Assembly: GCF_963678425.1 (NCBI RefSeq)
Contig: NZ_OY782855.1
Location: 806,001 to 870,000, forward strand
Length of the DNA: 64,000 nucleotides
Reading direction: 5' to 3'
DNA from: an uncultured Bacteroides sp.
GTDB taxonomy: Bacteria > Bacteroidota > Bacteroidia > Bacteroidales > Bacteroidaceae
This document shows, piece after piece, positions 34,018-43,493 of this stretch. A program made the position numbers and the translations under genes. The notes under the pieces were generated by a model. That model had not been told where the DNA came from and searched no databases. It worked only from the letters and a program-made list of their open reading frames with translations. Positions within the stretch are counted from its first letter, which is position 1, and the number at the start of each line of letters is the position of its first letter.

Positions 34018-34025
34018 TATCTTTA
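34018..34025 (+). promoter_or_regulatory. Possible -7 box for pyrB
   Basis: TATCTTTA differs from TAnnTTTG in the last base only, 39 bp before pyrB. The uvrB upstream region has the same variant (TAACTTTA). Confidence 0.35.
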
Positions 34026-34064
34026 CGCTCCGTATTTTACATTCAATGATAAATAGATAAGAAT

Positions 34065-34994
34065 ATGGAAAATAGAAGTTTAGTGACTATCGCCGAACAC
34101 TCTAAAGAAAAAATCCTCTACCTTCTGGAGATGGCAAAGCAGTTCGAAAACAATCCAAACCGAAAAATTCTGGATGGAAAAGTAGTAGCAACTCTTTTTT
34201 TTGAACCTTCCACCCGCACTCGTTTGAGTTTTGAAACTGCTGTAAACCGACTTGGAGGACGAGTTATTGGTTTCTCAGATGCATCAACAACAAGTTCCTC
34301 GAAAGGAGAAACATTGAAAGACACCATTATGATGGTTAGTAACTATGCTGATTTGATCATTATGCGTCATTATTTAGAAGGTGCTGCAAGATATGCCAGC
34401 GAGGTTGCTCCTATACCTATTATAAATGCAGGTGACGGAGCCAATCAACATCCATCACAAACAATGTTGGACCTCTACTCAATTCAAAAGACTCAGGGCA
34501 CACTTGAGAATCTGAATATATTCCTTGTAGGCGATCTGAAATATGGACGTACCGTTCACTCACTAATTATGGCTATGCGCCATTTTAATCCAACATTTCA
34601 TTTCATTGCTCCAGATGAATTAAAAATGCCTGAAGAATATAAGATTTACTGCAACGAGCACAATATTAAATATGTAGAGCATACCGACTTTACTGAAGAA
34701 ATCATTGCTGATGCAGATATTTTATATATGACACGCGTACAACGTGAACGTTTCACTGATCTGATGGAATATGAGCGTGTAAAGAACGTCTATATTTTAA
34801 AGAATAAAATGTTGGAACACACTCGTCCTAATCTGCGTATTCTTCACCCTCTTCCACGTGTTAACGAGATTGCATACGATGTGGACGATAATGAGAAAGC
34901 TTATTATTTCCAGCAAGCCCGCAACGGTCTATTTGCCCGTCAGGCTATCATTTGTGATGTACTTGGTATTACTTTAGATGAAATCAAGGAATAA
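34065..34994 (+). CDS. pyrB: Aspartate carbamoyltransferase catalytic subunit
   Basis: 309 residues, normal length. The carbamoyl phosphate motif FEPSTRTR is at 46-53. NAGDGANQHPSQTMLDL, VGDLKYGRTVHSL, YMTRVQRERF and HPLPRVNEI are all present. It condenses carbamoyl phosphate and aspartate in pyrimidine synthesis. pyrI follows after 48 bp, so the enzyme is of the E. coli type with catalytic trimers and regulatory dimers. Confidence 0.96.
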   Translation: MENRSLVTIAEHSKEKILYLLEMAKQFENNPNRKILDGKVVATLFFEPSTRTRLSFETAVNRLGGRVIGFSDASTTSSSKGETLKDTIMMVSNYADLIIMRHYLEGAARYASEVAPIPIINAGDGANQHPSQTMLDLYSIQKTQGTLENLNIFLVGDLKYGRTVHSLIMAMRHFNPTFHFIAPDELKMPEEYKIYCNEHNIKYVEHTDFTEEIIADADILYMTRVQRERFTDLMEYERVKNVYILKNKMLEHTRPNLRILHPLPRVNEIAYDVDDNEKAYYFQQARNGLFARQAIICDVLGITLDEIKE

Positions 34995-35042
34995 ACACGC
35001 ATCATAACTTATTTATTCATTATTAATCAATCATTTAATTCA

Positions 35043-35519
35043 ATGAGCGAAATTAGACAAGAACTGCAGGTTGCTGCTCTGAAGAACGGCACTGTAATAG
35101 ACCATATACCATCAGGAAAACTCTTCACCATCGTTTCTTTACTGGGACTTGAACGGATGGAATGTAACATCACAATTGGCTATAACCTTGACAGTAAGAA
35201 ACTGGGCAAGAAAGGTATTATTAAAATTGCCGATAAATTCTTCGACGATGAAGAAATTAACCGCATTTCTGTTGTTGCACCACATGTAAAGCTTAACATT
35301 ATCCGCGACTATGAGGTAGTGGAGAAAAAAGAAGTTAATATGCCCGACGATCTGAAAGGTATCGTAAAATGCGCAAATCCAAAATGCATTACTAATAACG
35401 AGCCAATGGCTACTCTTTTTCATGTGATCGATAAAAATAAATGTGTTATCAAGTGTCACTATTGCGAGAAGGAGTTAAGAAAGGAAGACATTGTAATCTT
35501 ACAACGCAGAACTTTATAA
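35043..35519 (+). CDS. pyrI: Aspartate carbamoyltransferase regulatory subunit
   Basis: 158 residues. The N-terminal nucleotide-binding domain (LQVAALKNGTVIDHIPSGKLFTIVSLL) is followed by a zinc domain with ligands C110, C115, C138 and C141, at the same spacing as in E. coli PyrI. It binds CTP/ATP and tunes PyrB. It is co-transcribed with pyrB; a flavin reductase gene begins 2 bp after its stop. Confidence 0.95.
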   Translation: MSEIRQELQVAALKNGTVIDHIPSGKLFTIVSLLGLERMECNITIGYNLDSKKLGKKGIIKIADKFFDDEEINRISVVAPHVKLNIIRDYEVVEKKEVNMPDDLKGIVKCANPKCITNNEPMATLFHVIDKNKCVIKCHYCEKELRKEDIVILQRRTL

Positions 35520-35521
35520 TA

Positions 35522-36088
35522 ATGAAGCAAGACTGGAAACCAGGAACAATGATTTATCCGCTACCAGCAGTATTGGTTAGCTGTGGCTGTGAAGAAAGTG
35601 AATACAACATTCTGACTGTTGCATGGGTGGGTACAATTTGTACCAACCCTCCAATGTGTTATATTTCCGTGCGCCCTGAACGCCACTCTTATCCTATCCT
35701 GAAAAAGAACATGGAGTTTGTAATCAATCTAACTACAAAGGACATGGCTTTTGCAACAGACTGGTGCGGAGTACGCTCCGGAAAAGATTATAATAAGTTT
35801 GCCGAGATGAAGCTCACTCCGGGCAAGGCATCTGTAGTAAATGCTCCAATCATTGAAGAGTCACCTCTCTGTATTGAATGCCGGGTGAAAGAAGTTATTT
35901 CACTGGGTTCACACGATATGTTTATAGCCGATGTGGTAAATGTAAAGGCTGATGAAAAATACATGAATGCCAAAACCGGTAAATTCGAGTTCTCCAAAAG
36001 TAATCCATTAGTATATGTACACGGAAACTACTTTGATCTGGGTGAAAATTTAGGTAAGTTCGGTTGGTCTGTAGAGAAAAAGAAATAA
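35522..36088 (+). CDS. Flavin reductase family protein
   Basis: 188 residues of the FMN-binding split-barrel flavin reductase family: PLPAVLVSCGCEESEYNILTVAWVGTICTNPPMCYISVRPERHSYPIL, FVINLTTKDMAFATDWCGVRSGKDYNKFAEM, and SPLCIECRVKEVISLGSHDMFIADVV. It is only distantly like the one at 19500-20000 (188 against 166 residues). ATG at 35522 is chosen since it sits 2 bp after the pyrI stop. It may be translated with pyrBI; a link to pyrimidine synthesis, where the dehydrogenase is a flavoprotein, is only a guess. Confidence 0.78.
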   Translation: MKQDWKPGTMIYPLPAVLVSCGCEESEYNILTVAWVGTICTNPPMCYISVRPERHSYPILKKNMEFVINLTTKDMAFATDWCGVRSGKDYNKFAEMKLTPGKASVVNAPIIEESPLCIECRVKEVISLGSHDMFIADVVNVKADEKYMNAKTGKFEFSKSNPLVYVHGNYFDLGENLGKFGWSVEKKK

Positions 36089-36090
36089 AC

Positions 36091-36813
36091 ATGAAACAAA
36101 TTGTCCTACTTCTTTTTTTGATTCTAAGTTGGAGCCTTTCCTGTTTCGCACAGGAGACTCCCCAAAAGACACACGACAAGAAAGTCAATTTTGGAATAAA
36201 AGGTGGCTTTAATACTGCTATGTATTTTATAGACGAGTTTAAGATAAAAGACATAACAATCGATGAGATTCAGAACAATTATAAAGTAGGTTACTTCGGA
36301 GCAATGTTTCTCAGGATCAACATGAACAAACACTTTATTGAACCTGAACTAGCTTATCATGTGAGTAAATGCGAAATTTTATTTGATAAGAAAGGTTCTC
36401 AGCACCCTGATATTGAACCAGATTATGCGAGCATTAATTCTACTATTCATGCTTTTGAATTGCCTGTGCTCTACGGATATAATTTTATCAAAAATGGACC
36501 TTATGGCATGTCTTTCTTTATGGGGCCCAAACTAAAATATATATGGAATAAGAAAAGCAAACTGGAATTCTCCAATTTTGACCAAAAAGGAATAAAAGAA
36601 GAGTTATACCCGCTTAACATTAATGCTGTTGCCGGCGTTGGAGTGAATATTTCAAATATTATTTTTGACTTTCGTTATGAAGTGGGATTAATGAATATTT
36701 CAAAATCAGTTACGTACGTTGAGTCTAATACTGATGGATCAGAGAGTGTTGCCAATATGATATTCAAAAGAAGAAGCAATCTGCTCAGTTTCTCGCTAGG
36801 AGTTATCTTTTAA
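36091..36813 (+). CDS. Outer-membrane beta-barrel protein, PorT-like family
   Basis: 240 residues. The signal peptide MKQIVLLLFLILSWSLSCFAQE is followed by barrel strands (VNFGIKGGFNTAMYF, MHFIEPELAYHVS-like KHFIEPELAYHVS, AFELPVLYGYN, MSFFMGPKLKYIW) and ends LSFSLGVIF. It belongs to the same broad barrel family as 6271-6957 but is not a close copy. It starts 2 bp after the flavin reductase stop, so it lies in the same transcript as pyrBI, an odd grouping of a cytoplasmic pathway with an outer-membrane protein. ATG at 36091 is chosen to begin at the signal peptide. Confidence 0.72.
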   Translation: MKQIVLLLFLILSWSLSCFAQETPQKTHDKKVNFGIKGGFNTAMYFIDEFKIKDITIDEIQNNYKVGYFGAMFLRINMNKHFIEPELAYHVSKCEILFDKKGSQHPDIEPDYASINSTIHAFELPVLYGYNFIKNGPYGMSFFMGPKLKYIWNKKSKLEFSNFDQKGIKEELYPLNINAVAGVGVNISNIIFDFRYEVGLMNISKSVTYVESNTDGSESVANMIFKRRSNLLSFSLGVIF

Positions 36814-36862
36814 TCTTTTATTTTTTTTTCTTTATTCGCTTTTAAATCCACTTTTTTTTGGT

Positions 36863-36870
36863 TACTTTTG
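36863..36870 (+). promoter_or_regulatory. -7 box for glyA
   Basis: TACTTTTG fits TAnnTTTG, 51 bp before glyA. No TTTG at the right -33 distance is seen. Confidence 0.5.
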
Positions 36871-36921
36871 TGCGCTTAATAAAGAATCTCGAGTAAAACA
36901 CTTATTATCATCATATTTAGA

Positions 36922-38202
36922 ATGAAAAGAGACGATTTAATTTTCGACATCATCGAAAGAGAGCATCAGAGACAGCTCAAAGGTATCGAGCTGATTGCAT
37001 CAGAAAATTTTGTGAGTGACCAGGTTATGCAAGCAATGGGGTCTTGCCTGACAAACAAATACGCTGAAGGCTATCCCGGAAAACGTTATTACGGCGGTTG
37101 TGAGGTAGTTGACGAAAGCGAACAACTTGCTATCGACAGACTAAAGGAAATCTTTGGAGCTGAATGGGCAAATGTTCAACCACACTCCGGAGCACAAGCT
37201 AACGCAGCAGTATTTCTTGCAGTATTGAATCCTGGTGACAAGTTCATGGGTTTAAATCTTGCACATGGTGGTCACCTGTCTCACGGTTCATTAGTTAATA
37301 CTTCAGGTCTTATTTATACTCCTTGCGAATATAACGTAAAAGAAGAAACTGGCCGCGTAGACTACGATCAGATGGAAGAAGTAGCACTCCGCGAACAACC
37401 TAAAATGATTATCGGTGGTGGTTCTGCTTATTCTCGTGAATGGGATTACAAGCGTATGCGTCAAATTGCCGACAAGGTTGGAGCAATCCTTATGATTGAC
37501 ATGGCTCACCCAGCAGGTCTTATCGCAGCAGGTTTATTGGAAAATCCATTGAGATGGGCTCACATCGTGACTTCTACTACACACAAAACTCTTCGTGGTC
37601 CTCGTGGTGGTGTAATCATGATGGGTGAAGATTTCCCTAATCCATGGGGAAAGAAAACTCCAAAGGGAGAAGTCAAAATGATGTCTCAGTTGCTTGATTC
37701 AGCTGTATTCCCAGGAATCCAGGGCGGTCCGCTAGAGCACGTAATTGCTGCTAAAGCTGTTGCTTTCGGCGAATGCTTGCAACCAGAATATAAAGAATAT
37801 CAAAAGCAGGTTCAGAAGAATGCTGCTGTACTGGCACAAGCTTTAATCGACAGAGGTTTCACTATCATCTCCGGAGGTACAGATAACCACTCAATGTTAG
37901 TTGACTTACGCAGTAAATATCCTGATTTAACAGGTAAAGTTGCAGAGAAAGCGTTAGTTTCTGCTGATATTACAGCAAACAAAAACATGGTTCCATTTGA
38001 TACTCGTTCTGCTTTCCAGACTTCAGGTATCCGTTTGGGAACTCCTGCTATCACAACTCGTGGTGCGAAGGAAGACTTAATGCTGGAAATTGCTGAAATG
38101 ATTGAAACAGTACTTTCTAATATCGACAATGAAGCTGTTATCACTTCAGTTCGTGAAAGAGTAAACAAAACAATGGCAAAATATCCATTATTTGCATATT
38201 AA
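36922..38202 (+). CDS. glyA: Serine hydroxymethyltransferase
   Basis: 426 residues, normal length. The PLP lysine is K222 in VTSTTHKTLRGPRGG. Also seen are ELIASENFVS, NKYAEGYPGKRYYGG, NVQPHSGAQAN, DMAHPAGLIAAG and GTPAITTRG. It converts serine and tetrahydrofolate to glycine and 5,10-methylene-tetrahydrofolate. It is a single gene with its own promoter box and a perfect terminator. It links the serC-serA operon to the one-carbon pool that fhs also feeds. Confidence 0.97.
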   Translation: MKRDDLIFDIIEREHQRQLKGIELIASENFVSDQVMQAMGSCLTNKYAEGYPGKRYYGGCEVVDESEQLAIDRLKEIFGAEWANVQPHSGAQANAAVFLAVLNPGDKFMGLNLAHGGHLSHGSLVNTSGLIYTPCEYNVKEETGRVDYDQMEEVALREQPKMIIGGGSAYSREWDYKRMRQIADKVGAILMIDMAHPAGLIAAGLLENPLRWAHIVTSTTHKTLRGPRGGVIMMGEDFPNPWGKKTPKGEVKMMSQLLDSAVFPGIQGGPLEHVIAAKAVAFGECLQPEYKEYQKQVQKNAAVLAQALIDRGFTIISGGTDNHSMLVDLRSKYPDLTGKVAEKALVSADITANKNMVPFDTRSAFQTSGIRLGTPAITTRGAKEDLMLEIAEMIETVLSNIDNEAVITSVRERVNKTMAKYPLFAY

Positions 38203-38220
38203 TCGATTTACCAACTTATA

Positions 38221-38260
38221 AAAATAAAAGGCTGTCTAATTGTAGACAGCCTTTTATTTT
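38221..38260 (+). terminator. glyA terminator
   Basis: Perfect 18-bp arms AAAATAAAAGGCTGTCTA (38221-38238) and complement (38243-38260) with a 4-nt loop and T-rich tail. Confidence 0.9.
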
Positions 38261-38414
38261 TATAAAATTTTCTAGTCCTAACATAGTGTTACACAATAAA
38301 TAAGCTCAGTCAATATTCTTGGGGGATAATGTCAAAATCATTATTCTTGAATCTTGAAAAAGAAAAAAGACAATCACACTCCCATAGAAATTGCTGAATT
38401 ATTTGACTTTATTG

Positions 38415-38455
38415 TCCAATAAATAAAAACCATTCTCCAATAAATAAAAATCATT
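38415..38455. repeat. Tandem 20-bp AT-rich repeat, two units
   Basis: TCCAATAAATAAAAACCATT (38415-38434) and TCCAATAAATAAAAATCATT (38436-38455) differ by one base, with a period of 21. A degenerate third unit follows. Similar units occur at 47784-47825. Confidence 0.75.
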
Positions 38456-39005
38456 GGAGAATAAATCTGAATGATTCACCAATTATTGACCTTTACTGGA
38501 GTGGGTTTCAAAAAAAGCGATTAAGAATATATGCCAAATGATTTCTCTGAAAGTCTCAAGTGATGTTGAAGAATATGTCTTGATGTTTTCAAAAAGTATC
38601 AATGCGTTTAAAGCCTGCCAACAAGGAGTTTCAGACCATTTATACCTTAGTTTGCAAAGACAATGAGTTATCAGTTTATAAAAGCAAACCCACAAAATAA
38701 TTATAACAATCATTGGCTTAAAACAACTGATAAGAAGTGCTTAAGAATGATTCTAATCATAAATACAATGGACAATAGGCACCAAAATGCAAAAAACACT
38801 GCCAAAAAAGTGGCAACTTATAACTGAATCATTTGTCCAGGTATTTTATTTCACAGGGATAACTATTTAATAATCAGTATCTGCCAGTACAAAATCGTGG
38901 GGTTATAAATATATGTATATAATACACATTCAAAACAAACTGATAACTTAATATCTATAAATAAAAGAATAGAGTTTTCTTTAAAGCAATCAGAAATAAA
39001 AATGC
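38456..39005. other. Long noncoding region between glyA and fhs
   Basis: No convincing gene. A 76-codon frame on the minus strand (38483-38713) has mixed, Cys- and Trp-rich composition and no promoter box or family signature, so I do not call it. The rest is AT-rich. It may hold decayed sequence. Confidence 0.5.
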
Positions 39006-39040
39006 ATGCTAATTAAAAAGGGAATCTTTAATATTAGCAT
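39006..39040 (-). terminator. fhs terminator
   Basis: ATGCTAAT (39006-39013) and ATTAGCAT (39033-39040) form a hairpin; on the minus strand a T-rich stretch follows. Confidence 0.5.
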
Positions 39041-39075
39041 ACATCAATATCTCATTATCTGCAGAAATTGACTCG

Positions 39076-40743
39076 TTAGCTCAATCCATCAATAAAGCCA
39101 TTAACAATATCAATTCGTGTAGCCTGAGGATCTTTTGGCAAACCGGGCATACGCATAATATCTCCGGCAATAGCAACAATCATTTCAGCACCATTATTAA
39201 TAACAATATCCCTGATATGCAGTTCAAAGTCAGTTGCTACCCCATAAGCCTTTTCGTCGGCTGAGAATGAATACGGTGTTTTGGCAATGCATATTGGGAA
39301 GTCTGAAATACCCATTTCCTTGATAAGTTTAAGCATCTTATTAGCCTGACTACTGAAAGTTACCATTTTGGCTCCATAAATAGTCTTGGCTACTTTCTCA
39401 ATCTTTTCAGGAACTGAGTCTTCATCTTTATAAGTCAGGGTAAGCGGTAAAGATGGCTTTTCCTGAATGGTCTTCACTACCAGTTCTGCCAGCTCCACTG
39501 CCCCTTTGCCTCCTTGTGCAAAAGCATCGTTCACAGCAAAACCAACTCCGGCCCATTCACAATATTCACGAACCATTGCTATTTCTTCTTCCGAATCTGT
39601 ATTATACTTATTAAAAGCAACCACTACATTCTGGTGAAAAGAACGAATATTATTTATGTGCTTATCCAGATTCTTTAGTCCTTCACTTAGTCCATCCAGA
39701 TTAGGTTCCTTTATCTTATCCAGACTTACCCCACCATGCATTTTCAATCCTTGAGCTGTTGCTACGATCACAGTCAGCTTAGGTTGCAATCCCGACTTGC
39801 GACATTTGATATTGAAGAACTTTTCTGCACCAAGGTCGGCACCAAAGCCGGCTTCCGTAACTACATAATCGCCAAACGACATAGCCATCTTTGTTGCAAG
39901 TATAGAGTTACATCCATGAGCAATATTAGCAAAAGGTCCGCCATGAACAAAAGCCGCAGAACCTTCCGTGGTTTGTACCAGATTAGGATGAATAGTCTCT
40001 TTCAGAAGTACAGCAATAGCACCGGCTATACCAAGGTCTTTTACTGTAAATGGTTTGTCATCGTAAGTGAATCCAAGAAGAATGTTTTCAATTCGGCGAC
40101 GAAGATCTTTCTGATCTCTTGCCAGACAAAGGATAGCCATTATTTCTGATGCAGGAGTTATATCAAATCCGGCTTCACGAGTTATACCGTTTGCCTTCCC
40201 TCCAATTCCTGTAACTATATTCCGGAGTGTACGATCGTTTATATCAAGAACGCGTTTCCACAGAATCTCTTTTAATCCGAAACCTGAAGCCTGATTGTGA
40301 TAAAGATAATTATCGAGTAAGGCAGTGATCATATTATGCGCGGAAGTGATTGCATGAAAATCTCCCGTAAAATGAAGATTGATATTCTCCATTGGAAGAA
40401 CCTGCGCATATCCTCCACCTGCAGCTCCACCTTTCATACCAAAACACGGACCAAGAGATGGTTCACGCAAAGCAACAATCGCTTTTTTCCCTATTTTGTT
40501 TAGCCCTAATGCAAGGCCTATTGAAACTGTTGTTTTTCCAATTCCGGCTTTTGTAGGTGTGATTGCTGTTACAAGAATGAGGTTGCTCTGCTTAACTTTC
40601 TCCTCATTTATTAAATGTACCGGCACTTTAGCAATATAACGACCATAATTTTCTATTTCATCAACCGGAATGCCGACTCCGCATGCTATCTGTTTTATCT
40701 TCGTTAGCTCAACGCTTCTAGCTATTTCAATATCTGTCTTCAT
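39076..40743 (-). CDS. fhs: Formate--tetrahydrofolate ligase
   Basis: 555 residues, normal length. The ATP-binding loop is TPTKAGIGKTTVSIGLALGL at about 62-81 (the family norm is TPxxxGxGKTT). Also seen are REPSLGPCFGMKGGAAGGGYAQV, NLHFTGDFHAITSAHNM, FVHGGPFANIAHGCNS and TEAGFGADLGAEKFF. It makes 10-formyl-tetrahydrofolate from formate, ATP and tetrahydrofolate, feeding purine synthesis or one-carbon reduction. It has its own -7 box and stands alone. Confidence 0.96.
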   Translation of the reverse strand: MKTDIEIARSVELTKIKQIACGVGIPVDEIENYGRYIAKVPVHLINEEKVKQSNLILVTAITPTKAGIGKTTVSIGLALGLNKIGKKAIVALREPSLGPCFGMKGGAAGGGYAQVLPMENINLHFTGDFHAITSAHNMITALLDNYLYHNQASGFGLKEILWKRVLDINDRTLRNIVTGIGGKANGITREAGFDITPASEIMAILCLARDQKDLRRRIENILLGFTYDDKPFTVKDLGIAGAIAVLLKETIHPNLVQTTEGSAAFVHGGPFANIAHGCNSILATKMAMSFGDYVVTEAGFGADLGAEKFFNIKCRKSGLQPKLTVIVATAQGLKMHGGVSLDKIKEPNLDGLSEGLKNLDKHINNIRSFHQNVVVAFNKYNTDSEEEIAMVREYCEWAGVGFAVNDAFAQGGKGAVELAELVVKTIQEKPSLPLTLTYKDEDSVPEKIEKVAKTIYGAKMVTFSSQANKMLKLIKEMGISDFPICIAKTPYSFSADEKAYGVATDFELHIRDIVINNGAEMIVAIAGDIMRMPGLPKDPQATRIDIVNGFIDGLS

Positions 40744-40762
40744 GAATGTTTGTTTATGACCG

Positions 40763-40770
40763 CAAAATTA
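40763..40770 (-). promoter_or_regulatory. -7 box for fhs
   Basis: The minus strand reads TAATTTTG, 19 bp before the start. Confidence 0.5.
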
Positions 40771-41130
40771 ACAATAATGAATGAATAGAACTTGCATTAA
40801 AATAACAAATATACCATTTAGAGAAACATATTACAAATGCATACTATAATGCATTTTATATTATTAATATAACAGTAAAAGGTAATTCAAACAATTAAAA
40901 TTTAACTAAAACAACTTACAAAACGGGCAATGTGGCAAAACAAAGAGGACTAAAATTCTATTTTATATGAATTATTAACACTTACTAAAGGAAAAATATT
41001 CTCTTTGATATATATCATAATCAAAAAACATAAAGAAAGAATTTGTATTTCCTGGCAACTGATAAAAGCAGACTTGCAGATAAGAGATCCAACTTTCATT
41101 GCCAGTTAAATCCGTCATTATCCTGAAAAT
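40771..41130. other. Intergenic region upstream of fhs, no gene seen
   Basis: About 360 bp of AT-rich sequence with no convincing frame. It contains short stretches such as ATGCATACTATAATGCAT (40837-40854), an imperfect palindrome that could be an fhs control site. Confidence 0.4.
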
Positions 41131-41137
41131 AAAAACA

Positions 41138-41171
41138 GCCTTTAAAGAGTATTTGAATATTCCTTAAAGGC
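41138..41171 (-). terminator. fucO terminator
   Basis: GCCTTTAA (41138-41145) and TTAAAGGC (41164-41171) form the stem; on the minus strand CTGTTTTTATTTT follows. Confidence 0.75.
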
Positions 41172-41212
41172 CGTAATATCTAAATTAATATATTCAGTAA
41201 AGCTTACTATTC

Positions 41213-42367
41213 TTAGAAAGCCTTGCGATATAACTTTTCAATATCTTCTACAGAAGTAGTACGTGGATTACCTCCAGTGCAAACATCATTGAAAGCAGCT
41301 ACTGCAAGAGCAGGAATATCTTCTTCCTTCACTCCTATTTCATTCAACTTCTGAGGGATATTGATGCTGATTGACAATGCTTTCACTGCATCAATTGCAG
41401 CCTTTACACCTTCTTCGCAAGTCATACCTTCTACATTTACGCCCATCGCTTTTGCAATATCTTTGTATTTAGGAGCAGCAGGAGATTCTGCATTGTATTC
41501 CATTACATAAGGTAAAAGTAAAGCATTAGCAACACCGTGAGGAGTATCATAGAATGCTCCCAATGGATGAGCCATAGAGTGAACAATACCCAAACCTACG
41601 TTTGAGAATCCCATTCCAGCAAAATACTGAGCCTGAGACATAGCTTCGCGTGCAACAGGATCTTTTCCGTTGTCCACAGCAGCTTTCAGGTTTTGAGCAA
41701 TCATTTCAATAGCTTTCATTTCGAACATATCACTCATTGCCCATGCACCTGGAGTAATGTAGCTTTCAATTGCATGAGTTAAAGCGTCCATACCTGTAGC
41801 AGCAGTAAGGCCTTTAGGCATTGAATACATTAATTCAGGGTCAACAATGGCAACCGCAGGAATATCATTAGGGTCAACACAAACCATTTTCTTCTTTGCG
41901 TCTTCGTCAATGATAACGTAGTTGATTGTTACCTCAGCAGCAGTACCAGCAGTAGTAGGCAATGCAAAAGTAGGAACAGCCTTATTTTTTGTATCAGCCA
42001 CGCCTTCCAATGATTTAATATCAGCAAATTCAGGGTTGTTTACTACAATACCAATACCTTTAGCAGTATCGATAGAAGAACCACCACCCAGGGCAATGAT
42101 AAAGTCGGCACCTGAATTCTTGAATGCAGCAACACCATTCTGCACGTTTGCAATTGTAGGGTTTGCTTTTACGTCACTATATAATTCATAAGGAATCTTT
42201 GCATCATCAAGAACTTTGATAATTTCTGCAGCAACACCAAATTTAATAAGATCTTTATCAGTTACAAAGAATGCTTTTTTAAAACCACGACGGGATGCTT
42301 CTACAGCAATAACACTTCGGCAACCAGCTCCAAAATAAGAAGTCTCGTTTAAAATAATTCTATTCAT
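41213..42367 (-). CDS. fucO: Lactaldehyde reductase, iron-containing alcohol dehydrogenase
   Basis: 384 residues, the usual length for FucO. Group III alcohol dehydrogenase motifs: NAD-binding LGGGSSIDTAKG, LPTTAGTAAEVT, and the iron ligands in AATGMDALTHAIESY and HSMAHPLGAFYDTPHGVANAL. In fucose and rhamnose breakdown this enzyme reduces L-lactaldehyde to 1,2-propanediol. No fucose or rhamnose genes are next to it, so a role in general aldehyde disposal is possible. A -7 box lies 35 bp upstream, and the gene is between its promoter and a terminator. Confidence 0.9.
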   Translation of the reverse strand: MNRIILNETSYFGAGCRSVIAVEASRRGFKKAFFVTDKDLIKFGVAAEIIKVLDDAKIPYELYSDVKANPTIANVQNGVAAFKNSGADFIIALGGGSSIDTAKGIGIVVNNPEFADIKSLEGVADTKNKAVPTFALPTTAGTAAEVTINYVIIDEDAKKKMVCVDPNDIPAVAIVDPELMYSMPKGLTAATGMDALTHAIESYITPGAWAMSDMFEMKAIEMIAQNLKAAVDNGKDPVAREAMSQAQYFAGMGFSNVGLGIVHSMAHPLGAFYDTPHGVANALLLPYVMEYNAESPAAPKYKDIAKAMGVNVEGMTCEEGVKAAIDAVKALSISINIPQKLNEIGVKEEDIPALAVAAFNDVCTGGNPRTTSVEDIEKLYRKAF

Positions 42368-42402
42368 AAAGGCTTTTTTAATAATAGTTTATAATTTGCT
42401 GT

Positions 42403-42410
42403 CAAAGATA
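42403..42410 (-). promoter_or_regulatory. -7 box for fucO
   Basis: The minus strand reads TATCTTTG, 35 bp before the start. Confidence 0.55.
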
Positions 42411-42584
42411 GGAAATAGCTCCGTTATAAATGTACTTTAAATAGATTAATTAAAGAAAAAAATCCGTATTCAAACAGTGTACTATTTCTGTTTGAAAGCT
42501 ATCTATCTGAAGCTCAATTAAAACACACCTAACAACGTTTATTATACTACACAATCAAGCCCGTTCTATTCAAATACTTAAGAT

Positions 42585-43469
42585 TTAAACCTTACGATAT
42601 TCACTGGGCGACATACCAGTATGATGCTTAAAATACTTTCCAAAGAAGGACTGATTGGGAAAACCAAGTTGATCGGATACCTCCTGTATAGTCTGGGATG
42701 ATGTTTTTAGGCGGGCTTTTGCTTCCAGAACAACCTGCTCATCAATCCACTCTCCTGCCGACCGACCGCTTATCTCTTTTATTACCCTTGAAAGGTGTTT
42801 AGGGGTAAGAAAAAGCTGATCTGCATAAAAAGTTACGCTTCTTTCTTTGATAAAATTGCGGCTGACCGACAAAAGAAACGATTCAAAAAGTTCTTCTTTT
42901 CTTGATCTGAATCTCTTTTCGGGTAAATGAGCTTCAAAAATGCTATACATCTCAAATATCAGAGCGCGAATTATATTTTTAGTTATCTCCCTACGATAAA
43001 CATTATTCGTGTTTCGTACTTTTTCCCATAGAAAAGAATGATATTCCATAATCGATGAGACTTCATTATCACTTAATTCTGTACAAGGATGGTCTTTAAT
43101 ATAAAGAAATATAGGCACGATTCTTTCAAGAGCTACCACGATTTCTTCTGTAAAAGAACGGGATAACGCAAAAAACAGGCCTGTAAAATCATCGCTATTC
43201 TCATGAAATTGCACTATCTGATCATAAGTAAGTATAATCATATCATTCTTTTTCAGATTATAATCTTTCAGATTTAGCCCCACTCTGGCATGTCCGCTCA
43301 AAGTAATAGCCAGCACAGTTAGATCAATCCGAGTGGGATAATCGAAAATAGGAACATTATTAACATTATTGAAAATTGCAAAATCATTCTCAATATAATC
43401 TGCCTCAGGAAACCGTTCAAGTGTTGTAAGGTCCCATCGCTGTATTTCTTTCTTCCTAAATTGTTCCAT
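42585..43469 (-). CDS. AraC-family transcriptional regulator
   Basis: 294 residues. The N-terminal cupin-like sensor (IDLTVLAITLSGHARVGLNLKDYNLKKNDMIILTYDQIV) and C-terminal AraC DNA-binding domain (SVTFYADQLFLTPKHLSRVIKEISGRSAGEWID; VSDQLGFPNQSFFGKYFKHHTGMSPSEYRK) are clear. It is divergent from the RND efflux operon with 160 bp between, and is the likely regulator of that pump. ATG at 43469 or 43478 is chosen because the -7 box at 43486-43493 rules out the longer frame to 43568. The inducer is unknown. Confidence 0.85.
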   Translation of the reverse strand: MEQFRKKEIQRWDLTTLERFPEADYIENDFAIFNNVNNVPIFDYPTRIDLTVLAITLSGHARVGLNLKDYNLKKNDMIILTYDQIVQFHENSDDFTGLFFALSRSFTEEIVVALERIVPIFLYIKDHPCTELSDNEVSSIMEYHSFLWEKVRNTNNVYRREITKNIIRALIFEMYSIFEAHLPEKRFRSRKEELFESFLLSVSRNFIKERSVTFYADQLFLTPKHLSRVIKEISGRSAGEWIDEQVVLEAKARLKTSSQTIQEVSDQLGFPNQSFFGKYFKHHTGMSPSEYRKV

Positions 43470-43485
43470 ATGTCTCATTTTGACA

Positions 43486-43493
43486 CAAATATA
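43486..43493 (-). promoter_or_regulatory. -7 box for the AraC-family gene
   Basis: The minus strand reads TATATTTG, 16 bp before ATG 43469. Confidence 0.55.

Noticed and set aside
38483..38713. A 76-codon frame on the minus strand in the glyA-fhs gap
   Set aside because: No promoter box, no Shine-Dalgarno, no family resemblance and an odd composition; probably chance in AT-rich DNA.
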